Below are positions 21,213 to 28,450 of a DNA stretch of 64,000 nucleotides, one piece after another; the first letter of the stretch is position 1, and every line of letters begins with the position of its first letter. Both the position numbers and the translations under genes were made by a program. The notes beneath the pieces were generated by a model. That model made no database searches, had not been told where the DNA came from, and was given only the letters and a program-made list of their open reading frames with translations. Origin of the DNA: Rhodocyclaceae bacterium (GTDB lineage: Bacteria; Pseudomonadota; Gammaproteobacteria; Burkholderiales; CAIKXV01); assembly GCA_020248265.1 (NCBI GenBank), contig JADCHX010000019.1:62001-126000 (forward strand). The letters run 5' to 3'.

Positions 21213-21452
21213 CTACTTCTTCTTCAGGTAGAAGACGAATTCGCCTGCGACCTCGGAGGCGCTCAACAGCGCGTTGCCGGTCTGGCGCGAAAACGCCTGG
21301 AAGTCTTTCGTGGCGCCAGGGTCGGTCGAGACGACCTTCAGGACCTGCCCAGTGATCAGCTCGTTCAACGCCTTCTTGGTGCGCAGAATCGGCAGCGGAC
21401 AGTTCAGGCCGCGCGTGTCGAGCTCACGGTCGGATTCGATCGTGTCAGTCAT
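21213..21452 (-). CDS. TusA-family sulfurtransferase
   Basis: TusA-family proteins carry sulfur as a persulfide on one cysteine for tRNA thiolation, molybdenum cofactor or sulfur oxidation. The 79-residue protein has the signature RGLNCPLPILRTKKALNE with the active Cys at residue 17, and ends FYLKKK. ATG 21452 gives the canonical length; the longer frame is upstream leader. It is convergent with the ABC operon by 7 bases. With soxYZ and moaC about 2 kb away, a link to sulfur oxidation or cofactor sulfur is possible, though a general TusA role fits equally. Confidence 0.88.
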   Translation of the reverse strand: MTDTIESDRELDTRGLNCPLPILRTKKALNELITGQVLKVVSTDPGATKDFQAFSRQTGNALLSASEVAGEFVFYLKKK

Positions 21453-21486
21453 TGTCGTTCTCCCCGCCCCGCCTGAAGATGACCGG

Positions 21487-21514
21487 ATTCTAAACAACCT
21501 GCCGGCAGGCGCAA
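21487..21514 (-). promoter_or_regulatory. Candidate promoter of the tusA-like gene
   Basis: On the minus strand TTGCGC (21514-21509) and TAGAAT (21492-21487), spaced by 16 bases, predict a start near 21480, 28 bases before the ATG. The spacer contains the palindrome CCTGCCGGCAGG. Confidence 0.45.
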
Positions 21515-21566
21515 GCATGCATGCTGCAGTCGGCGCCCGGCGAACAGGACGCTCGGCCCTGGCCGC

Positions 21567-23063
21567 TCAGCTCCTGCCCTTGCGCGGTGGCTGCTGGGCG
21601 CGCAGTTCGCGCAGCCGCGACTCGGCCGAGGAGAGTTCGAAGAAGTCGCCGTCGCCGGCGCGCAGCGCATTCTGCAGCTGTTCGATCGCGAGCGCGCGAT
21701 TGCCGAGCAGCACGTTCGCCTCGGCCTGCGCCCGGCCCTGCGAGAGCACCTGGCCGAGTTCGGCATGGGCCCTCGCCTGGATGAAGAACAGCCGGTGGTC
21801 CGACGGGTAGTACTGCTGGGCATCGGAGGCGATCCTGATCGCGTCGCGCGGCTGGCCGGTGCGGATCAGCACGTCGGCATAGTCGTAGACCAGCGCCCGG
21901 TAGCGCGGATGCTCGATCAGCGCCGCCTGGTAGAACGCGGCCGCGCCCTTCAGGTTGCCCGAGGCGACCAGCAGGTCGCCCTCGAGGGCATCGATCAGCG
22001 GCAGGCGCGGCGCGATCGGCCGCAGCGCGCGCAGCTCTTTCTGCGCACGCGCGTAGTCACGGTTGCGCATCAGCGCATGGACCAGCCCGAAGCGCTGCGC
22101 CGCCTCGTTGATATAGGCCCCCTGCCGCAGGCCGTTGTCGAAGGTCTGTACGGCCTCGCGCGGCGTGCCCTGCATCGCGAGCAGCCGGGTGCGGACGAAC
22201 TGGAACTCCGGGTCGTCGCGAACCTGGCGGTAGGGCAGCGCATCGATCCGGTTCAGCGTATCGGCGATCCGCTCGGTGGTCATCGGGTGGGTACGCAGGT
22301 AGGCGGGCGCCGAGGTCTCGAAGCTGCGGGTCGCCCGCTGCAGCCGCTCGAAGAAGGACGACATTCCGCGCACGTCGAAGCCCGAGCGCTCGAGGATGGA
22401 CAGTCCGACCCGGTCGGCATCGCGCTCCATGTCGCGCGTGAAGTTGAGCTGGCTCTGCACGACCGCCGCCTGCGCGCCGACGATCGCGCCCTGCGCGAGC
22501 TGCGGGTTCGACCGCGCAGCCAGCAGTGCCAGCGCCATCGCGACGATCGAACCCACCTGCGCCTGCTGCTGGTTGGCGACCAGCCGTGCGATATGGCCCT
22601 GGGTGACATGCGCGATCTCGTGCGCGATCACCGCTGCCAGCTCGGATTCGCTCTGCGCAGTGGCCATCAGGCCGGTGTGCACGCCGATGAATCCGCCGGG
22701 CAGCGCGAACGCATTGATCATGCGATCGTCCATCACGAAGAATTCGAACGGGATACGTGCATCGGGACTGTTGGCTGCGAGCCGGTAACCGAGGTTGGCC
22801 AGGTAGGCGTTGAGTTCGGCGTCATCCAGGAAGCTGCGGTCGTTGCGCACCTCGCGCATCACCTCGATGCCGATCTGCCGCTCCTGCACCACGGACAGCA
22901 CGCCGCGCGATACATCGCCCAGGTCGGGCAGTTCACTGGCACCGGCCAGCGGCACCGAGATCGCTGCCGCCAGCGCGCAGGATCGCAGCACGCGCAGCGC
23001 GCGCGAACGGCGTGAGCCGGACGTGTGCGTCTGGGTCTGCGGGAGACGGGAGTGGAAACGCAT
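21567..23063 (-). CDS. Periplasmic M48 metalloprotease with TPR repeats (BepA-like)
   Basis: BepA-type proteases help assemble or degrade LptD and other outer-membrane proteins. The 498-residue protein has a signal peptide (about 24-42, VLRSCALAAAISVPLAGAS) after a long basic n-region. An M48 peptidase domain with zinc motif HEIAH (about residue 146-150) and the third ligand Glu in ERDADRVGL follows. The C-terminal half is TPR repeats (about 300-490). Start ATG 23063 gives an unusually long n-region; GTG codons just before the hydrophobic core are alternatives. It is divergent from moaC and runs toward tusA. Confidence 0.88.
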   Translation of the reverse strand: MRFHSRLPQTQTHTSGSRRSRALRVLRSCALAAAISVPLAGASELPDLGDVSRGVLSVVQERQIGIEVMREVRNDRSFLDDAELNAYLANLGYRLAANSPDARIPFEFFVMDDRMINAFALPGGFIGVHTGLMATAQSESELAAVIAHEIAHVTQGHIARLVANQQQAQVGSIVAMALALLAARSNPQLAQGAIVGAQAAVVQSQLNFTRDMERDADRVGLSILERSGFDVRGMSSFFERLQRATRSFETSAPAYLRTHPMTTERIADTLNRIDALPYRQVRDDPEFQFVRTRLLAMQGTPREAVQTFDNGLRQGAYINEAAQRFGLVHALMRNRDYARAQKELRALRPIAPRLPLIDALEGDLLVASGNLKGAAAFYQAALIEHPRYRALVYDYADVLIRTGQPRDAIRIASDAQQYYPSDHRLFFIQARAHAELGQVLSQGRAQAEANVLLGNRALAIEQLQNALRAGDGDFFELSSAESRLRELRAQQPPRKGRS

Positions 23064-23069
23064 GGTGTT

Positions 23070-23075
23070 ATCATA
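23070..23075 (-). promoter_or_regulatory. -10-like hexamer next to the BepA-like gene start
   Basis: TATGAT on the minus strand (23075-23070) lies only 6 bases before the annotated ATG at 23063. If it is used, transcription would start at about the A of that ATG, so the mRNA is leaderless or translation starts downstream. No convincing -35 is seen. Confidence 0.25.
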
Positions 23076-23163
23076 AAGTCATTGTCCGTTCGGGGGTTAT
23101 CCCTGCGTTATCGGCCGGCTTTATCCGTCGGTCCATCGCCGAGGTCCGTTGCCGCTCCTGCCC

Positions 23164-23687
<524 letters not shown>

Positions 23688-23691
<4 letters not shown>

Positions 23692-24152
23692 AGCGCCGCG
23701 CGCTGCTGCAGGGCAGCTCAGTCGCCTTCGTGCTGGCCGCGCCCGGCCTGGTCGGGCCCGTCTTCGCGCAGCCGGCCCTGTCGACGGCCGACTGGAACAG
23801 GGCCGGGTTCGAGGCGAAGACCGCAGCCGAGGCGATACGCCACCTGGGCAGCGGCTCGGTCGTGGCGAGCCGCGACATCCTGATCGAGATGCAGGACGTC
23901 ATCGAGAACGGCGCGCGCACTCGCATCGAGGTCACCAGCCGCATCCCGAACACCCAGGCGCTGTCGATCGTCACCGACCGCAACCCTTACCCGCTCGCGG
24001 CCACCTTCCATTTCGCCAACGGCGCCGAACCCTATGTGTCGACGCTGATCAAGGTCGCCGAGTCGGGCACCATCCGGGTGATCGTCAGCGCCGACGGCAG
24101 GCTGCATGCCGCGACGCGCGACGTGAAGACCACCATCGGCGGCTGTGGCTGA
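23688..24152 (+). CDS. soxY: Thiosulfate oxidation carrier protein SoxY
   Basis: SoxY carries sulfur intermediates covalently on a C-terminal cysteine in the periplasmic Sox pathway. The 154-residue product has a twin-arginine-like start [20 protein letters not shown] and a mature part with the SoxY fold ([19 protein letters not shown]). It ends TTIGGCG, the swinging-arm motif with the carrier Cys at the penultimate position. GTG 23688 overlaps the moaC stop. SoxZ follows after 28 bases. No soxA, B, X, C or D is in the window, so this pair may serve another sulfur route. Confidence 0.9.
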
Positions 24153-24180
24153 CCCCGCCCGGAACGCACAGAGACCTTCG

Positions 24181-24498
24181 ATGGCTGAATCCACCACCCG
24201 GATCACCGCGCGCATGCGCCAGGATTTCGTCGACGTGCGCGCGCTCGTGATGCATCCGATGGAGACCGGCAACCGGCGCGATGCGAAGGGACAGCTCGTC
24301 CCGCTCCACTTCATCCAGCGCGTGCAGATCACGCACAACGGCCGCATCGTGCTCGACGCGCAGTGGAGCCAGGCCATCGCGCGCGATCCGTTCGTCGGCA
24401 TCCGGGTGCGCGGCGCGAAGCCGGGCGACAAGGTCGCGCTGGCCTGGGTCGACAACCGCGGCGCCCGCGAGAGCGTAGAGACGGTGGTGACGACCTGA
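24181..24498 (+). CDS. soxZ: Thiosulfate oxidation carrier complex protein SoxZ
   Basis: SoxZ forms the heterodimer that presents the SoxY arm. The 105-residue protein is all beta, with the SoxZ markers VRALVMHPMETG, RDAKGQLVPLHFIQRVQI and FVGIRVRGAKPGDKVALAWVDN. It has no signal peptide, as expected because it is co-exported with SoxY. ATG 24181 was chosen at the family start rather than the in-frame ATG at 24145. It ends 6 bases before the convergent oligosaccharyltransferase gene. Confidence 0.92.
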   Translation: MAESTTRITARMRQDFVDVRALVMHPMETGNRRDAKGQLVPLHFIQRVQITHNGRIVLDAQWSQAIARDPFVGIRVRGAKPGDKVALAWVDNRGARESVETVVTT

Positions 24499-24504
24499 CT
24501 GGCG

Positions 24505-26016
24505 CTAGCGCGGCACCTGTCTCAGGAATCGCACCCGCTCGATGTCCACCGCGTCGGTGAGCCAGCCTTGTATCCAGAAGCGGGTGAACGTTGGACGATC
24601 GTCAGCTGCGGCCTGCAGCCGGTCAAGCTGCAGGTAGAGCGACCGCGCCTCGGGCGCGGCGCCATGGAACAGGGCAATCATGGCTGCGCCGATGGCCACC
24701 GCCGTGCAGCGGCCCGGCCATCGCGCGCGCGCAGGCACCGCCGCCGCGGGCGGCAACAGGCAGGCAGCCGTCCATCCGGCGACGCCTGCCAGCATCAGCT
24801 GCGTGCACGGCATCACGATCACGCCATCCACCAGCGCGTTGATGGCGGCCCCGGTCAACGCAATGGCGAGCGCGACCCCGACCAACCGCTCCGCGCCACC
24901 ATCCGCCGGGGTATCCGTAACCTGCCGGCGCAGCCCCATCGACAGGCCCGACGCGGCACCGAGTACCGCAATGGCCATCAGCAAGCTCGCGGGCAGGCCC
25001 CACTCGGCAGCGATCTGCAACGGTGCGTTGTGGGGATGCGCAGCCACCGGGTTGACGTCCAGCGCGAGGCCCATCGGGCCGATGCCGAGCATCGGAAACT
25101 GTCCGATCCATCCCAGGGCCCTCGACCACAGCACGTCGCGCATGCTGAGACCAAACTGGCCGAGGCGGCCGAACGAGGCCTCCATCACGTCGAACTGCCA
25201 GCCCTCGATCAGCAGCGGCGGCAGCACATAGAACATCGCGTAGAACACTGCCGCGCTGCAGCACAGCGCGGCGGCCAGGGCCGACAGCATCGCCCGGCAG
25301 GGCGGACGAAACACGACCAGCACCGCCAGCGTGGCCGCCAGCCAGGCGTACCAGGTGGCTCGGCTCGCGGTGAGCAGCGCCAGCGCCAGGCTCATCACGA
25401 GTACGGCGAATGCCATTGCACGCCAGCGCGCCGGGAACGCCGGATACACGCAGGCAGCCAGCAACAACGGCAGTGCCATCGTGTGGAACTGTCCGAGGAA
25501 GCGGGGGTTCGAGAACCCGCCACGATACAGGTTGTCGACGACCAAGCCTGCGCCGCCGAACAGCGCGGCCGCGTAGGCGCTCATGAACTGCACGACCAGC
25601 ACGGTACCGGCCGCCACCACCATCGCCAGCGCGATGGCATCGAAGGCGCGCGGCGACCGCCGGGCCGCCATCACGCTCGTCACAAGCAGCGTCGACAGAG
25701 CGAACAGCGCCACTTCGAGCAGCCCGAACCGGGGGAAACCGCTCCAGATCGCCGAGACCACCCCCAGGCCCAGCGCCGCCATCCATGCGAGCGCGGTACG
25801 CCGCCCGAAGCGACCGGCCTGTACCAGCAGTCGGTCGCGCAGGCCGCTGTCGAACAGCCAGGTCGCACCGGCAGCCAGCAGCAGCAGACACTGCAGCATC
25901 CGCTGTGAATCGTGCCAGTCGCGCAGGTCGAACCAGCGCCATGCCATGGCAACAAGGAGACAGAGCGCGGTGCCGAAGGCAACCGCCTGTTCGGACGACA
26001 GGCGCGAGCGATTCAA
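24505..26016 (-). CDS. Pilin O-oligosaccharyltransferase of the PglL/TfpO (Wzy_C) family
   Basis: It probably transfers a lipid-linked glycan to the pilin encoded immediately upstream, at the periplasmic face of the inner membrane. The 503-residue protein has about ten membrane helices, the family's NPRFLGQFHTMALPLLL segment (about 175) and the catalytic-loop motif AAHPHNAPLQIAAEWGL (about 320), as in PglL, Wzy and WaaL. A C-terminal soluble part of about 55 residues follows. I start at TTG 26016 (M-NRSRLSSEQAVAFG), because the frame upstream crosses the pilA terminator; no ribosome site is evident. In Pseudomonas aeruginosa tfpO is likewise directly after pilA. Confidence 0.8.
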   Translation of the reverse strand: MNRSRLSSEQAVAFGTALCLLVAMAWRWFDLRDWHDSQRMLQCLLLLAAGATWLFDSGLRDRLLVQAGRFGRRTALAWMAALGLGVVSAIWSGFPRFGLLEVALFALSTLLVTSVMAARRSPRAFDAIALAMVVAAGTVLVVQFMSAYAAALFGGAGLVVDNLYRGGFSNPRFLGQFHTMALPLLLAACVYPAFPARWRAMAFAVLVMSLALALLTASRATWYAWLAATLAVLVVFRPPCRAMLSALAAALCCSAAVFYAMFYVLPPLLIEGWQFDVMEASFGRLGQFGLSMRDVLWSRALGWIGQFPMLGIGPMGLALDVNPVAAHPHNAPLQIAAEWGLPASLLMAIAVLGAASGLSMGLRRQVTDTPADGGAERLVGVALAIALTGAAINALVDGVIVMPCTQLMLAGVAGWTAACLLPPAAAVPARARWPGRCTAVAIGAAMIALFHGAAPEARSLYLQLDRLQAAADDRPTFTRFWIQGWLTDAVDIERVRFLRQVPR

Positions 26017-26036
26017 GGGGGGATACGGGCAGGGCC

Positions 26037-26067
26037 AAAAAAAAGCCCCTGGCACAGGCCAGGGGCT
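26037..26067 (-). terminator. Intrinsic terminator of pilA
   Basis: On the minus strand AGCCCCTGGC and GCCAGGGGCT (26067-26058 and 26053-26044) form a perfect 10-bp stem with a 4-base loop, followed by eight T. It lies 19 bases after the pilA stop and 21 bases before the chosen oligosaccharyltransferase start, so that gene would be read only by readthrough. Confidence 0.9.
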
Positions 26068-26085
26068 CTTCGGGATTCTCCCGGA

Positions 26086-26574
26086 TCAGCTGCGGACAAA
26101 GCCTGTGCGCGACCGAGCGCAAAGGTCTGGTCCGGACGAAGTATAGGACCAGACCACCGCAGTCGCAGTGACGGTGGCGACCGCGGTCACGATACAACCT
26201 GCAGTCAAGGCTGCGCCGTCGGCACCCGTTTGCGCGGTCAATGTCCAGGTCGAGGTGCCGCCCAAACCGTTGGTACCCGCAGTTGCACCAAGACTCAAAA
26301 GATCAACCCGCGCCGGAGGGTTGCCAAGGGTAGTCGGCAAGGCATTAAGACCCAACTCAATATTGGTTCTACAAATGGTGGGATCGCCAGCACTACGCTG
26401 GATACACTCCGACACGGAGGTACGGATCGACGAGAACTCGGACATCGTGTTCGCCCAACGCGTGCGGCTCACGTAGTCCTGATACTGCGGAATGGCAACG
26501 GCAGCGAGAATACCGATGATCGCAACCACGATCATCAGTTCGATCAGGGTGAAGCCTTTTTGAATCGTTTTCAT
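26086..26574 (-). CDS. pilA: Type IV major pilin (type IVa prepilin)
   Basis: It is the main subunit of type IV pili. The 162-residue prepilin has leader MKTIQKG, cleavage before Phe8, then the hydrophobic helix [20 protein letters not shown] with the key Glu at mature position 5. A tyrosine pair region ([15 protein letters not shown]) and a head with four cysteines follow, including a C-terminal disulfide-type loop (AGC ... PDLC). The last residue is Ser, of interest because P. aeruginosa group I pilin is glycosylated on its C-terminal serine. Start ATG 26574 follows GGAGATGAT. A sigma-54 site lies about 65 bases upstream and a strong terminator follows. Confidence 0.95.
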   Translation of the reverse strand: MKTIQKGFTLIELMIVVAIIGILAAVAIPQYQDYVSRTRWANTMSEFSSIRTSVSECIQRSAGDPTICRTNIELGLNALPTTLGNPPARVDLLSLGATAGTNGLGGTSTWTLTAQTGADGAALTAGCIVTAVATVTATAVVWSYTSSGPDLCARSRTGFVRS

Positions 26575-26636
26575 ATCATCTCCAGCAGCAAATGGAAGGT
26601 AAGCGGAAGCGTTCGGCATTCCACGGCCAAGGATAC

Positions 26637-26652
26637 AGCAAAGTGCATGCCA
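26637..26652 (-). promoter_or_regulatory. Sigma-54 (RpoN) promoter of pilA
   Basis: On the minus strand TGGCATGCACTTTGCT matches the -24/-12 consensus TGGCAC-N5-TTGCW at every position but one (T for C), with exact spacing. The predicted start is near 26627, giving a leader of about 52 bases. pilA genes are classically RpoN- and PilR-dependent, which supports the call. Confidence 0.75.
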
Positions 26653-26781
26653 GCAGCAGCTGCCCATTGTAAATCATTGACCCTGAAAGCGTTTTAGAAA
26701 TTCGCGCAGGCGCTGTATGCAGTCTGCGACCGGCATCTGCCGTCCATGAGTGACGAAAACCGGCAGCTTGTGTGCAATTCC

Positions 26782-26814
26782 CGCCGCGACCGTGAATCAT
26801 TCACGGTCGCGGCG
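26782..26814 (-). terminator. Perfect 15-bp hairpin after the GAF-HD-GYP gene
   Basis: CGCCGCGACCGTGAA (26782-26796) pairs with TTCACGGTCGCGGCG (26800-26814) across a 3-base loop, starting 5 bases after the stop of the HD-GYP gene. There is no T-run, but the stem is very strong; it should end or stabilise that transcript and separate it from pilA. Confidence 0.65.
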
Positions 26815-26819
26815 ACGCA

Positions 26820-28439
26820 TCAGCCGCGGAAACCCGGGATCGCTGCCATATCGACGTCGTCGATCTGCTCGGGATCGAGGAACTGCTCGGCGTAGCGCAG
26901 GTAGACTTTCTCGCGCAGGAAGACATCGAACAGGTCGGGGTCGATGTGGCCGTTGATCCGCATCCTGCCGAGGATGGTCAATGCCTCCGTCAGGGTCTTT
27001 CCGGCCTTGTAGGGACGGTCTTTGGCGGTCAGCGCCTCGAACACGTCGGCGATCGCCATCATGCGCGCCTGCACCGACATCTGCTCGCCCGACAGCCCGC
27101 GCGGATAGCCCCTGCCATCCATCCGCTCGTGGTGCCCGCCAGCGAACTCGGGCACGTTCTGCAGGTGCTTGGGCCAGGGCAGCGCCTCGAGCATCTGGAT
27201 CGTGACGTCGATGTGGTGGTTGATGACCCGGCGCTCTTCCTCGGTGAGCGTGCCGTGCGGGATGGTCAGGTTGGCGATCTCGTCGGCTGTCAGCAAAGGC
27301 GTTTCGAAACCCGCCTCGTCCATCCGCGGCCAGCGGGTGGCGATCTCGTGCACGCGCGCCCGGTCTTCGGCACTCATCGATTCGCTGCCGATGTTCGCCC
27401 CGCGCAGGAAGTCGCGGTCTTCGTTCACCGCCCGCACCCGCCGCTTCAGCTCGGCCTCCATGTCGACCAGGTTGGCCCGCTCGCCCGCCTGCATCGCGGC
27501 GATGCGTTCGCGCAGGAGTTCGACCTCGAGGTCGCGGCGCACGATCTCGAACCGGGTGTCGATCAGGTGGATCCGGTCGAAGATGGTCTCGAGCTTGGTG
27601 GCCTTGTCCACCACGTGAACAGGGGTCGTCACCTTGCCGCAGTCGTGCAGCAGCCCCGCGATCTTGAGTTCGTAGCGCTGCGCGTCGTCCATGCCGAAGT
27701 CGGCCAGCGGGCCGGTGGTGGTGGCGCACGCTGCATCGGCCAGCATCGTCGTCAGCACCGGCACCCGCGCGCAATGCCCCCCGGTATAGGGCGACTTGTC
27801 GTCGATGGCCGAGTTGATGAGGTTGATGAACGACTCGAACAGATTCTCGAGATGGGAGATCAGCAGCCGGTTGGTCAGCACCACCGCAGCCTGCGACGCC
27901 AGCGACTCTGCCAGGCGCTGATCGGTGCCGGAAAACGGGTGCACGGCACCCGAAGCATCCCGGGCGTTGATCAACTGCAGCACGCCGATGATCTCGTCCT
28001 CGTGGTTCTTCATGGGGACGGTCAGGAACGAGCGCGAGCGGTAGCCGGTCTGCCTGTCGAAACGCCGCGTCCCAGAGAAGTCGAAGCCCGCCTCGGCGTA
28101 GGCATCCTCGATATTGACGGTGCGATCCTGGTTCACCGCGCAGGCGGCGACGTTGTGCACGTTGGGCGCCCCGTCGTCCTCGAACAGCGGGATCGGCGCG
28201 AACGGCACCTTGAGCCCGGTGCTGCCGCCCATCGCGATGCCCAGCGAGTCGGTGCGGATGATCTCGAAGGCCAGCGACCGGCGGTCGTCGCCGACGCGAT
28301 AAAGCGTCCCGCCATCGGCGCGGGCGATATGCTTCGCGGCCACCAGGATCGACTCCAGCAGGCGATCGATGTCCTTCTCGCGGGACAGGGCTGCGCCGAC
28401 CTCGTTCAGGTACTCGAGGCGCGCCAGCATGTCGTCCAC
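26820..28439 (-). CDS. GAF-HD-GYP cyclic-di-GMP phosphodiesterase
   Basis: It would hydrolyse cyclic-di-GMP in response to a signal bound by the GAF domain. The 539-residue protein has a GAF domain at about 8-180 (DIDRLLESILVAAKHIARADGGTLY ... FLTVPMKNHEDEIIGVLQLINA), then an HD-GYP domain with all key parts: HCARVPVLTTML, the dyad GLLHDCGK, a 120-residue charged insert, HHIDVT, and GHHERMDGRGYPRGL. The insert (about 275-390) is a helical region rich in Arg/Glu that I do not recognise from short HD-GYPs. It follows the GAF-ATPase gene by 11 bases, and both have related GAF domains. Confidence 0.9.
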   Translation of the reverse strand: MDDMLARLEYLNEVGAALSREKDIDRLLESILVAAKHIARADGGTLYRVGDDRRSLAFEIIRTDSLGIAMGGSTGLKVPFAPIPLFEDDGAPNVHNVAACAVNQDRTVNIEDAYAEAGFDFSGTRRFDRQTGYRSRSFLTVPMKNHEDEIIGVLQLINARDASGAVHPFSGTDQRLAESLASQAAVVLTNRLLISHLENLFESFINLINSAIDDKSPYTGGHCARVPVLTTMLADAACATTTGPLADFGMDDAQRYELKIAGLLHDCGKVTTPVHVVDKATKLETIFDRIHLIDTRFEIVRRDLEVELLRERIAAMQAGERANLVDMEAELKRRVRAVNEDRDFLRGANIGSESMSAEDRARVHEIATRWPRMDEAGFETPLLTADEIANLTIPHGTLTEEERRVINHHIDVTIQMLEALPWPKHLQNVPEFAGGHHERMDGRGYPRGLSGEQMSVQARMMAIADVFEALTAKDRPYKAGKTLTEALTILGRMRINGHIDPDLFDVFLREKVYLRYAEQFLDPEQIDDVDMAAIPGFRG

Positions 28440-28450
28440 ATCGCCCCCGG

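Noticed and set aside
26017-26055. Upstream extension of the pilin glycosyltransferase to GTG 26055
   Set aside because: Those codons lie inside the pilA terminator stem and T-run, so the extension would be translated from terminator sequence and has no family match.
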